NCBI RefSeq assembly: GCF_000281045.1
Contig: NW_008246097.1
Span: forward strand, 579,844-629,888
Length of the DNA stretch: 50,045 nucleotides
Direction: 5' to 3'
DNA from: Saprolegnia diclina VS20
Lineage: Eukaryota; Oomycota; Saprolegniomycetes; Saprolegniales; Saprolegniaceae
The translations under genes and the position numbers were made by a program. Below, one piece after another: positions 9,653 to 22,200 of this stretch. Position 1 is the first letter of the stretch. Every line of letters begins with the position of its first letter. A model generated the notes under the pieces. That model was not told the origin of the DNA, did no database searches, and saw only the letters and a list, made by a program, of their open reading frames with translations.

Positions 9653-12644
9653 TTACTTGCTGCACTCGTCCTCGGCAACGGCAGCGTCAGCCCACTTGTA
9701 CGCGACGAGGTGCGCGAGAAGCGCTTGCTTTTCCTGCTCGCTAAAGTTGGCGTTGTGGCCGCAGCTGAGTGGCACGAGCGCGCCAAGCACCGCATCATCG
9801 ATGGCCTTGGCGCTGCGGGCTTGCATGGATGCGTAGAGGTATTCAATCATGTCCATAACGTAGCCCGCGTCGTCGTCCGTGCTGAGCCACGCCGCCGAGC
9901 TTTGTACCTAGAGTGCGTGCACGCGAGTCGTCACCGATATACACGGTACAGTATATACCCGCTGCAGGAGGACGCGGACGTGTTCGATTGGGAGTGGCGT
10001 CACAAAATCGTGGGGTCGGCGCGCGACGGGCACGGTCGCAAGGCGCGTCGACGGTCCCCACACAATGAACGACGTGGTCCACGCGCGAATGCCCTCGAGG
10101 CCGCTGCCTACCGCCAGATCTTATGCTTGGCATCATCCAACCGCGGGCGTCGTACCGGCAGCGTAAAAGAGCGTTTGGCCGCAGTGGCCGTCGAGGGATG
10201 CGATCGCACTCCAGAGCGCAATGACGTCCTTCCCATGCGCCGCGTCGTCGACGTCGATGACGGTCGCATCGGTCATCTCGAGCTCCATCGCGTCTTTGGC
10301 GCGCTCAGCGATGCGCAAGAGGTGCCATGCAAACTTGGCCACAATGGCTTCCGTCAACGGCTTGCCTGCGCGTCGATACGTCCATTGGTACAGATCTGGC
10401 CAAAGCCCTTACCAATGACGACGTCGGTCGATATCTCGTCGAGGGTATCGTAGCGAACAGGCCCACACGCGGCCAAGCTTCTTGGAGTCGCGCGTCGTAC
10501 CGGGTGCGCCTTTGGTGTCTGCGCCTGCAAGTCGCCGAGCTCGAGACGTAGAGCAATGCCGGACTTGAGCGACGAGCCATCGGCGATAATCTACTGCCAC
10601 ATCATGTTGCTGCCTCTGCTGCGTGTATACCTCGTCGCACGGGTCGCAGCACACAACTTTGTGGCATGTGGCGTCCAAGTAGTTGGTGACGTTGTCGGTT
10701 TGCCAGCGCGTGACGCAGCTCAGTGCCCGGCCAGCCCACGACGCTGCACCGATTCTTGTTCAACCCAAGGTACGACACAATGGACCGTACCGACGAGACG
10801 CTGGGCGACGGCGGGGAGGTTGGCGAACGTGCGGTCGGCGATGAGGAGCTCAATGCCGTCGGCGTGCTTGGCCACATGCGTCGCGACCATGCCCTACACA
10901 GTTCTTCTCGTACCGTGCAACACAATTTATATATCTGTACGCCGATCGACTCGCCGTGGATCGCGAGGCGCCGAATCGACTGCTCGTTGCGCAGGTACGC
11001 GGCGACTGCCATGCCATCGAGGTTGTTGGCGTGCGGCGACGGATACCCCTTTGTGCGCCCTAGCATACACGCTCTAAATCCACCGGCGAATCATCGTGCG
11101 TACCGTAGCCGCGGTAGTTGAAGAGGAAGACGTTGATGCCGAGCTTGGTGTAAAACTGGATCCAGTCCGACTGAAAGTGGTGAAACTCATACAAGCCGCA
11201 GTTAGGGTTGCAGAGGATCACAGTGCGCTCCGCGTTCTGCATCGGGAGGCCAAGCCCAGGAATGAACATGCCGTCGATCATGTTGCGTTCGTAGCCAGGG
11301 ACCCATACTTGCGTCCCGTTCTATTGCGAGCGCATCAGAGTGCGACGCCGCAAGTCAGTCGTACGTGGCGCGCTCTCAGGTCGGCACGCATGAGGCTCAG
11401 GCTTGCGACAATACGCAGCGGTCGCAGCCGCGCGAGCACGAGCTCGCAGAGGAGCCCCCAGAGCCCCGACCGCTTCTACATGCATAGCAGTGTGTCGGTA
11501 GCCTCTTCGATAGGCGACGCGAGAGCGTACCGGTGTACCCGGTGGCTCCCCAACGCACTCGATGATGTCCCGGAGGTCCTGGACGCACAGGCCAAATTCG
11601 ACCAGCGCTTTCTAAGAGCAGCCTTGACATGGGCACGGAGCTAAGAGACCGTACATCCAAGTCGAGCTGCTGACGGAGCGCTTCCATGTTGGTCGTCGTA
11701 TTGGCTGCTAGCTGGGCGAAGGACGGGCGGAGCTTCTCCGCGTATTCGAGATAGACGCGAATGTGAGCGAGCGCTCGCTTGCCATCGGTCGTCAGCGTCT
11801 CTTCCTGGCGCAATTGGTTAAGGACATGTTTGTGGTCATGCTTCGAACCTCGTCGACAATCTCGAGCGAACGTTGGAGCACGACCATGATGTTGGTCAAG
11901 CACGACTCGAACGAGGCGTAGACCTCGCGGAAGGCGGTCGTCGTCTCGGGCGTACAGGGCTCGGGCGACAGAAGCAGCTAGTCACCGCAGTTGAATACGA
12001 GAATGGTGCCAAGACGATACCTGAATGAGCTCGTCGGTCGTCTCGGCGGTGAGACGCACCCACTTTTTGATCATGAGCGCAAAGCTGCGCTCACAGTCGC
12101 GCGCGACGACTTGGAGGTGGCCAGGATACGAGAGCACGAGCGCGGCCAGGCGAGCTATGCATACAACGAGGGCGACGACAAGGAGAAACAGCCCTAGCCT
12201 CGCGTGACGACAGAGACGCTTCGTCTCGCAGTACCTGGGCGCGTGATCAAGTGGGCGAGCCAGGCGAGGAAGATCCTGTGGGCTTGATGCGTCAAGACGA
12301 GCCACGGGCATGACCAAGCGTACCACGATAGGATGAAGGCCGCGTTGACGCAGAGGCATACGACAAGAGTCGTCAATGGGTTCTAGCCAGGCTTAGAGGC
12401 CATGACCAATGTCCGTGCAACGCACCATAACAAGGCTGCGGAACGGCTCCCATAGCTGCTCCGCGAGGCAGGTCGCGTTGGCCTCGGGTAGCAGTGGCGC
12501 ATCGGCTTCGGCCTCGGTCTCGTCAACGGAGCTGTCACTGTCCGAGAAGGACGAGACATGGAACGAGTCGATCTCCGGCTGCGGCTGGTCCAAGCTTGTC
12601 GGCGCTACCTTGGTCGTCGGTAGCTCGACTTGGGCCATCATCAT
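9653..12644 (-). CDS. Membrane-associated alpha/beta hydrolase, 15 exons
   Basis: Exons: 12644..12426, 12382..12235, 12193..12021, 11977..11849, 11804..11655, 11611..11531, 11475..11365, 11320..11104, 11059..10941, 10893..10791, 10743..10631, 10590..10413, 10365..10156, 10107..9959 and 9907..9653. This gives 784 residues; introns are 40-55 nt. Residues 1-73 are acidic and Ser-rich. Residues about 75-150 hold two to three membrane segments (TTLVVCLCVNAAFILSWYAW; GLFLLVVALVVCIARLAALV). Residues about 150-365 are helical. An alpha/beta hydrolase core starts near residue 380: TVILCNPNCGLYEFHHFQ, INVFLFNYRGYG, and nucleophile elbow GESIGG with Ser447. A Cys-rich segment (CHKVVCCDPCDE) follows. The fold resembles BEM46/ABHD-type serine hydrolases; substrate unknown. 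The acid and His of the triad are not assigned. Splicing near exon 12 is least certain. Confidence 0.8.
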
Positions 12645-13295
12645 GGTCTGGGTACACTTTGCTCGAAGCAGCCTTTTATGCGAAATTTAAATTTCACATA
12701 CAAACATCAAGTAAAGTGCGAATGAAATGCATGTTAAATATAGATTAATTCGAAACGACACATGGAAATAGTGTATGACGCGTTTGGACCGAATAGACTC
12801 TTACTGGTACCGGCACTGGACTGTCATGTGAGGAGCTGGACGCTGGCTGCATTACGCACACGCGATCGACGAGGCGTGGGCAAGCCGCCTTCGCGAGACT
12901 TCGATGGCAGGTCGCGATCCACGCACCCAAGCAGCAAACTGTATGAAATAGTGTGAAATTGAAGTGACTCTGGTGGAATACTCGATGGATCTCAATCGGG
13001 CTTGGCCTAGGACATGCCCTTTTATATAGAACGGTATACGACACAACGGTGTCCCTTTCGGTGCCATTGAAGAGGCAGTTGGCTCAAAGCTTGCAACGTG
13101 CGGCCACGGCACGTGCGCACGGTGTGGACACGCCCTTAAATAGTGTTGATGGTATAATGTGTCAGAGGTAATGTATCTAATGTGACAGGATATGCAATGC
13201 GACGATGCAAGGTGCGACCACTGACTGGGAATCCGCGCATCTAATTGGCTGAAATCATCGCCGAGGAGAGAGCTTTCGGGGTCCCTTGATCATCG
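12645..13295. promoter_or_regulatory. Divergent intergenic region with repeated AAATAGTGT motifs
   Basis: A 651-bp AT-richer spacer between the hydrolase start and the giant ASH-gene start. AAATAGTGT occurs three times on the plus strand (12766..12774, 12946..12954, 13138..13146). No TATCCGGAT is present. ORFs inside are short and lack codon bias. Confidence 0.45.
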
Positions 13296-16200
13296 ATGCC
13301 ATCGAAGAAGCGGCGCGGGTTCCGGCGCAAGGGAAGCGACGGCGAGGGCAGCTCGAGCGAGAAGGGGGTACCGAGCCCGACGGCAAGCGGCCGACCGAAG
13401 CTGCTCATGGGGCGGCCGGCGCTGGGCATCCGCGCGCTGGCCTCGTCGGCCATGGACCCGGCCAACCTCTTTGGCTTTGGCGACGTGTACCTCTCGGACC
13501 TCTCGAGCTTGCGCCAGTTTGAACTCATCAACCTGCAGCCGTTCCCGGTGCGCGTGGACCTGAAGGCGGAGCTGCGCAAGCCGTTCCATGCCAGCACGTG
13601 GGGCTTCCAGACGCAGAACGAGAACCTCCCGGACGACGACGGCGTCGAAGAGTCGCATCTCGTCCGAAGCATGTCCAAGTCGTCATTCTCGTCGTCGCTT
13701 GCCGACACGGTCTTTCTCGACGAAGGCTTTAACGAGCTTTTCAACCAAATGGGGCTCATCGACTCGATCGTTTTGCAGCCCAACCAAGCGCAGCGGCTCG
13801 TCTTCTCGATCTGCGTCAAGCACGAAGCGTCTGGTACCGCAGCCAAGCCGTCAACAGGTTTGACGTCCAAAGCAAATGCTGGCGACGACTCGTCTGACGA
13901 AGAGCGTCTCTACTTGAACGAGAGCTCGTTCGCGGCGCTCTCGGGGCGGCTCATCTTTTCGACGACCATCGTGTCGCCCGATCGGTCGCCGACGTCGCCA
14001 GTTGGTGCGCTCGACGCGATCACGATCCCGATCCAGGGCAATGTCTGTCGATCGCTGCTGCGCCTCGACGTGAAGGAGCTCCACTTTGACGACTGCATCC
14101 CCGGCGGGTCGTACGTCAAGGACTTTACGGTCTGGAACCGGTCCGAGATCCCGCTCGTCTTTCGCATGATGTCGTCGATTCCCGACGACCAAAAGGCCAT
14201 GCTGACGTGCTCCGACTACAATTCGGGCTATGCGATGGGCGAGAACCCGTTCCAAGTCGCCGCGTACGGGCACATGCGCGTGCGTGTGACGTACCGCCCC
14301 GTCGAGGTACTTGCCTTACACTACTTGTTCTCTGTATCTGGAAACACTGTTTCTAGGTCGGCGAGCATAGTTTTGAGATCCTCGTGCAAAACCTCCACGA
14401 CTCGCGCAACGTCAAGACGCTCAAGGTGCACGCCATCGCGTCCAAGGAGCACCACCGGTTCAGAAATCCTGTGCATCTTTTGTCGTCTGATGCTCGATGT
14501 CTAGCGAGGGTCTCTCGATCCGGGAGCCGAACGGGTCCTTCTTGATGAGTGGGAGTCTCATGGACTTTGGGGACTGCTACACGGGCATGCCAACCCCCAA
14601 GATCGTGCTCGTCAAGAACATGACGGAAGCGCCGCTCCATATCGAGCTCTCGAGCGACCGGCCGAAGGAGGTCACGTTTGAGCTCAAGCTCGTGGGCAAC
14701 AACCGTGCGCGGTCCTCCCGGTCCATGTCGACGATGCGAGGCCTGGGCTTTGACGAGCCGCTCTCGCCGACCGACTCGCGCCTCTCGCTGTCCCCGACGG
14801 CCACGTCGCCGACCAACAGCGTGTTCTTCAAGACCGAGAACGGCGACAGCGACGACGAGCCGGACGAAAACGACGGCGACGACGAGGACCTCAACTTTAG
14901 TCGCAAGCGCAACTCGTTTGAAGACACGCTTTTAAGCGAAATGGAAGACGCGGACGACGACATGGAGTTTGACGGCGAGCGGCCCGCGCCGCCGCCGAGC
15001 CCGAGCAGCCCCAAGACGCACGACGAAGGCCACGCGCCCAACAAGGCGCCGCTGCGCGCACGCTCGTCGCGCAAGCTTATGCGTGTGCATTCGCGCGTCA
15101 AGGACCTCTCCGAAAGCGGGATTGAGAGGTATCTGCGTCGTCTTGTCTCGTTTTGTGTAGAAATAATGTTGTGCATTAGCAGTGGCGCCAGTGTCTGCTC
15201 GTCGCCCGAGCGCAAGTCGTCGAGCCTTGTGCGCACCAAGACGGGCGTGCGTCCCGCGCTCGATGATCACGTCAACAACTACCTCGTCGAGGCGCTCGAC
15301 CTCGCGCCTGGTGTCGAGCGTACGATCGTCGTGTGGTATACGCCGACGCCGTCCGACGTGTTTGACGTCAAGAGCTGCCGCCTCACGAAGCAGAGCTTCC
15401 GGCTTTCGTTTCGATGCTATCAAGTCCAAGGTGCGTGGACGGGCTCGAACCAGCGCGTGTACGACCGCAGTTTGGGCAAGTCGCTCCACGCGCGGTCGCG
15501 GACGTGTACGTCGTATGTCACGATGACGCCGTCTGTGCTGCACTTTGGCGACTGCAACATTGGCGAGCTCCGGTCGAGTGCGTGTACGCTCACGAATCAC
15601 TCGGAGCTCCCGACCGTCGTCAAGCCGTCGGTCGTCTCGAAGGTCGTCTCGACGGTCCCGAACGACGAGATGCAGCTCGGTCCGAAACAGTCGCTCGAGA
15701 TGAAGATTGAGATCATTCCGCGCAAGGTCAACGCCAATTATACGCGCGTGGTCAACGCTGTGAATCTCAAAAACAAACTCAACGTCGCCCAAGTGTGCGT
15801 GCGCTCGAGCAACATGGACGCGCACCACGTGATTTACCACTCGCTCTTTTACAAGCTGCACACGCCGTCCAAGTCGGCGTTTCTCAATTTCGAGCACGTG
15901 GCCGCCAACTCGATGAGCATCAAGGTCTTTACGCTCGAAAACATCACGAGCGCCGTGCTCCGGCTCCGCGTCCAGAGCAGCGACCCGTCGCGCGTCCAGC
16001 TCTACTACATTGCGGACCACGCCAAGACCGCTCTCGCCCTCTCGCTCGTGTCGCCTGCCGTGTCGCCATTGGCTGCGTCGGCGCCAATCGATTCGCCGCT
16101 TGTGTCGCCGGCGCCCGTGGCCGTGACCACCGCAAGCGCCACGTCGTCGTTGCACATGCCGCCGACGCAGACGATCCGCCGGCGCCGCTCGATTGGCAGC

Positions 16201-19200
16201 ATCAAAGAGCTCAACGCGCCCAAGAAGACCACCGAGCTCTCGCGCCTCCAAGAGCTCTTGTCGAAAAAGAAACATACAACCAAGCGCAACGGCAGTCGGT
16301 CGACGACAGCGACACCGGCGATGCCCACGACGCCCCTCGCGGGCTCGGCGACGCCGACGCCAACGTCAACGTCGACGATGCCGTCGGTGCCGACCGTCGT
16401 CGAGCGAAGCAACGGTAATGGCGCCAAGAAGGAGCTCGATGCGGTGACGTCTGATGTCGTCGGCATGTTTGAGTCGCTTCGCTTTGACGCCGAGCGCGAG
16501 AAGGACACGGTGACCTTGATCCGCGAGCGCGTCCGCCGGTTCCACCAGCTCGTCGCCGACAAGCACCTTGTGCCCGTGCTCACGACGAAAGAGTGGAACG
16601 TTCGCATTCCGGCCAAAGGGTCGCTTCCGATCCTCGCGGTCTTCACGCCCAAGGTCGGGGAGGAGACGCCTGAGAAATCCCGCGTTGAAAAGTACAAGGT
16701 GTTTGTGACGCTGCCGGCAGGCGGCAACCAACAGGGGCGGCACCCGGACCTCTCGGCGTCGGCGTCGCTCGGGCACTCGCTGCACCCGTTCGACACGCGG
16801 CCGTCGGTGCGCGAATTGCTCCTCAAGAGCCGCGTGTGTCGCTCCGTGCTGCAAGTGAACCAGAAAAACATCAACTTTGGGCGCATCACGACGTTCAGCA
16901 AGAGCTCCAAGAAGGTGCTGGTCCGCAACGGGTCGGCGATCCCGCTCGTCTACATGATTGAGAAGACGGGGTCGATCTCGTCCGGGTTTCTCGAGATCAA
17001 AGACGGCGACGTGGGCGTCATCAAGCCCTTTGGCGCGCGCCACGTGTGCTTTGAGTTTCAGCCAACACTCGCGGGTCCGTTCGAGGAGAAGCTCAAGATT
17101 GTCAACGTCCAAGACGTCGAAAACTCGGTGTTTGTCACGATCAAGGCCAAGGTCGTCAAGCGCGAGACGTTCAAACTGCCGCAGGCCGGCCAGCCCATCT
17201 CGGTCGGCACGTGCCTCGTCGACGAGCCGAGCGACGCATTCAAGCTCACGATCCGCAACATGAGCCGCAAGAAGCGCGAGTACGTCATCGAGGTCGACAC
17301 AGTGACGGGCTTTTCCGTGCCGTCGCTACGCCCGACGTTCTCCTTCAACTTGGATGCCATCCCCGCGGCCAACATTACGCAAGCGCAGGAGAAGAAGCTC
17401 GACGAGGAGCTCGAGAAGCTCGAGCACAAGCTCCGAATCGCTGTCACCAAGAAGAAGGAAGACAAGATTGGGAAGCTCAACTCCAAGATCAGTCACGTCA
17501 AGGCGCTTTTATCGGGCGAAGGCAGTGCCGAGACGGGCAAACACCCGCCACGGAGCAGCGCGTCGGCGTACGACAGCGGCAACAGCGACACCGAGTCCGA
17601 GTCCGAGTCGCGGACGCCGCTTCGGCGCCAGGTCGTTCGCCGGCGGTCGGTGCCCACGGTCATTCACAACACGTTGCATTTCACGCTCGAGCCCGAGTCG
17701 ACGGGACGCATTGTCGGCACGGTCGTCTTCAAGCAGGAGGGCGACGTCGTGTCGGCGAAGAAAGCGGGTCCGCACCGCCGCCGCCACCACGGGCGCCGCG
17801 GCAAGGGCGGCATGTTGCCGCCGACAGCGGCCCCGGGCGCCGCGACCCCGATCTTTGGCGTCGGCAAATTCCTCTTTTACGAGCAGCAAAATAAGGACGT
17901 GATGAAGGAGCTGCAGTACAAGGCCGACGTGTACCTCCGAACACCCGCGGGCGAGAACGCCTACTGCCGTGTCGTCGGCAAAACGCTGCTGCCGCCCATG
18001 CCGTTCCGAGACCCGGTGCCGAGCAAGCCGGCCATTGATCGGTTCCAGGTCAGCGTCGGGCAGCTTGGCGCGACGCGGCCATCGACGCTGCTCTTGCCGA
18101 TCGAAGAAGCACCGAGTGACGCGCTGGGATGGCTCCTCGAAGTGCGCCCGAAGGAAGCAAGCACGCTCGAGCTCAAGTGGGTGCCGTCGGACGCGTTCCA
18201 AGATGTTGTCGGGCTCGCGATCGACATGGCCGACGACGTGCCCATGGCGCTGCCTCAAAAGCTCGCGATTACGCCGGACACGGCTTCGAACCTGCACGTG
18301 CGCTGGCATTTTGCGGCCAAGTCGGGGATCGAGGCCACGGCACCGCTGGCGACAACGCTGGGAAAGCTCGCGCTGCCGTCCGAGTGGAAGAAGAAGGGCG
18401 AGTTTCCCGCTGGTCGTCTCGTGCTCAGCGATGGCAAGTCGACGTCCAGCGTCGATGTCACGATCGTCAAGACGGTCCAGCGGTCGCTCCATCTCGAGTC
18501 GGACCGCGTCGACCTCGGCGAGCAGCAGCTTGGCGCGGTCGTGCACGGCGTCTTTTACGTGTGCAACGCGTCGTCGACGCCGGTCAAGTTTCTCGTGCTT
18601 GTCTCGTCGATTGGCCCGGATGACGCGCCGGCAAAAGCGACCAACCTCGTGCTCCCGACGGCGACAGGGCGCGTCGAGGGCAATGGCCGCACGCCGATCC
18701 GGTTCACATACACGGGCACGAGCTCGGGCAAGCACACGGAAGCGATTCTCGTCCGCAACCTCAACGACCGGCTCGACTCGACGACGGTCAACATCAACGT
18801 CCGCGTGACGCGCCCTGTCTACGTGCGCATCCCGGAACTTGACCCGCATTTTACGGGGCAGCTCACGGACCTCAACATTGGTGCTTGCTACGTCACGGCC
18901 GACGAGATCGACGGCAAGTTTAGCAAGGTGCGCAAGATCACGCTTGTGTCCCAGGTCACGGAAACGCTCCTTCTGTGTGCGTCGTCGAACCTCAAGACGC
19001 AGTGCTACGTCTACGAGGACGCGGCGCTGCAGCACGACGCGACCAACATTGTGCTCCCGGGCATGGAGGCCACGGACCTGTACATTGCATTTCGGCCGCG
19101 CTTGCCCGCCGACGCGTTCAAGACGGGGGCGTCGCGCGACCTCATGGGCGGCATTCGCATGCAGCTGTTCCGGGAAAAGGACGCGCTCGAGGACCGCGTG

Positions 19201-22200
19201 CTGGCCGCCGAGTTTACCGTCAAGTTTGTCGGCGTCGCGGGCGCGAGCTTGGCCACCGTGGTGCCGCGCGAGATTGACTTTGGGACTGAGCTCAACATTG
19301 GTCGGCTCCAGCGCTGCAAAACCCACGAAGGGGGGTTTGAGCTCACCAACGTCAACAAGTCGCTGCCATTGACGTACCGCGTGTACGTTGCGGCCGTGCA
19401 CGAAGCTGGCTACTCGGACGACGACGAGTCGCTGCACGTGTCGCTCCGGCATGAAAAGGGCGAGATCCCGCCGGGCGAGTCGTGCCGCATCGACTTTAAC
19501 GTGGCGGCGTTCACGCACGGCCTCTTTCGCCGGCGCATCGTGGTCGAGAACGTGTACAACCCGCAGAACGTCAACACGGTCGACGTGGTGCTCTTTGTCG
19601 ACAATGGCAGCATCGCGTGCGACGTCGTACCGCGCGCGGCCTTGTACACGCTGCAGGACCGACTCCGCGCAATGCTGCAAGGCGATTTGTTTGCGACGAA
19701 ACCCAGTGTCCTCGCGCTCGGGACGGTGCCCGTCATTACGAGCGAGCCCCTCGGCTTGGCCGCCAACAGCGACAACCAGCGCCAGTACCGCATCTTTCAG
19801 CCGTCGACGGTCGCAGACCACCGGTGGTACGTCTCGCTCGTGAACCGCTCGTCGCGCGCCGTGACGCTGCGCCCGATCTCGAACCTCCCGCTACTTTTTT
19901 CGTGGCTTGTGCTCGATGCACCGGCAGCGAGCCGCGTCCCAACGTTTGCCAATGGGATCACGGCGACCGATGCGCGCGAGCTCTCGGCGGTGCCCAGCAG
20001 CAATGCGAGTGCCGTCGGCCTCTACACGGGCCCGGTGTTTACGCTGGAGCCGCACACGATCGTGGTCGTCGCGACACAGTTTGCGCCGGTGGCGTGCTCG
20101 GACCTCTTGCCGATCGATGCGATGGACGCGGGGAAGACCGTGCCGCTCCAAGGCATGATTGCGTTCCAGAGTTTCGAGGACCACCACGAGCAGTGCGAGG
20201 CGACGACGCTCGGCGTGCTGCCTGTCACGGGTGTCTACGGCGAATCGCGCCTTCAAGTGCTCTCGTCGCACATTTCGCTCGGCAAGATTGGCTACTCGAC
20301 GGCGTGGTCGCCGTGCACGTTTGAAGTGGACGTCAAGAACGTGGCTGATGTTCCGGGCCTCTTTTGTCTCGGACCGCTCCCGCCGTGTTTGGTGCTGCTC
20401 GAGATTCATAGCGCGGCGCGCGTGTCGTCTCCGAAGTACAGTCATTGTGACGACGACGACGTGTCGACAACGGGCGTCGTCTCGCTCCAAGAGCAGCTCG
20501 CAACGGCGCTCTCGGGTGCTGTCTCGGACGTCTTTTACGAAATCGAAAGCCGAGCGACCGCGACATTGGTGTTCGAGTGCCTCCACACCCCCGAGGTACC
20601 TCTCTCTCGTCAAGTGACTTGGTATGATGGCGTCGATGCTAGTACCTTGGCGCCGGGCGGCACGAGCTCAGCTTGAGTCTCTTCAACTTTCACAACCCGC
20701 ACAACACGCAGGTCGTCACGGTCTCGGCGCATGTGATTGCGAATTACATGGACATTGCGCTCGAGAGCGACTGCGTCCGGTCCGACGAAGCGCTCGTCGC
20801 GTACGTGCCTCCGCTTGTGCTGCCGAGCGACGCGCCCTCGGGCTTTCTCTGCACGATCCACAACGTGTTTGACGACGACCTCGAGATCAAGCTGTCGTGC
20901 CATGTATCCGACGCGCTCGCAAGGTACGTTCTTCTTCTATACAAAGAGCATATCGTATGACAAATACGTAGTGTGCTGGAAGTGGCTGTCGTGTCGCGGT
21001 CGTCCAACACGCCACTGACGGCGCTGACGCTGCCACCCGGCGAGCACGTGGACGTGCGTGTGCACTGCAGCATGCTGCCGGGGGCGACGTGGACGGACCT
21101 CCCGTTTGCGTCCTCAAGCGACGGCTCGCGCTTTGATGACGCGTGCGATTTTGGCATGCTGTGCATCGCTGCGACCGCTTTGGACTCGGCGGCGCGCATC
21201 CGCGAGATCGCAATCAAGGGCGCGCTTGTGCTCGGGCAATCGTTCAGCCTCTCGGCGCGCCAGCTGCGGTTCCACGCCAACCCGCTCCCGCGCTCGAGCT
21301 GCTACCAGTTGCAGCAAAGCTCGGACTGCTTTTGGATCCAAAACCCGTCGACGACGCAGCCGCTCACGTTTGAGGTCACGTCATACTCGACGCACGTGCC
21401 CGGGCTCTGCTTTTTGCACAAGGAGACGTCGGCGGCGGCGATGGGCGACGTTCTCTGCGCCGTTGTGACGCCGTCGACGGGCACGATTGCGCCCAAGAGC
21501 TCGATGAAGGTGCTCGTGCATTTGGAAGAGTGCACGCACGCGGCCCACGAAGCACACAGCGAGCCACACTGCATGCTCCTCTCGGTGCGCGATGTCACTG
21601 CGTCTAGCTCCTCGGCCCTCATTGACGTGCTGCTGGTCATGGAAGAAGCCGAGATGGCGGCGCTGCCGCCCGCCGTCATCCAGAGCGCCGTGTCAAAGCG
21701 CCGGCCACGCCTCGACACAACGTCGTCCAGTAACAGTATGCAGCTCGAGGAGAACGTCGCAAACGAGTCTGCGGTCGTGGAGAGTGACGCCGTGTCGTCA
21801 CCGTCGCCGCCACCGTCCGAGGTGCTCGAGGCCGCGACCGATGCACTTTTGACGGTACGCGGGTGCACGCCGGCCGAGAACTCGACGCTCGACAACACGC
21901 TGTACGTCATTGACGTGGGGCAGCACACGGTGCGCGCGGGCGGCGAGATCGAGTGGGAGATTACGCTGCACAACGAGCAGGAGAAGAGCGTCGGGTACCG
22001 GTTGTACCTTGCGGACGCCAAAGCGTCGTCGTGGCTGCGCCTGAGCAAGTCGCAGGGGTCGCTCTTGTCGTACCAGACGATCGTGCTCCGCTTTGCGCGC
22101 GACGTGGTCGGCGTCTACAGCACGTTTCTCGTGCTCGAGAACGTCGGCAACCCGAGCGATCTCAAGCTCATTCGCGTCAAGATGGAGGTGATTGCGGACC

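Noticed and set aside
14932-16275. 447-codon minus-strand ORF
   Set aside because: Same antisense effect; it also spans the intron at 15129-15179 of the sense gene.
17509-19821. 770-codon minus-strand ORF inside the giant ASH gene
   Set aside because: It is a mirror of GC-rich third positions; the product is Arg/Leu/Val/His-rich with no domain, and the plus strand carries a continuous ASH-repeat protein.
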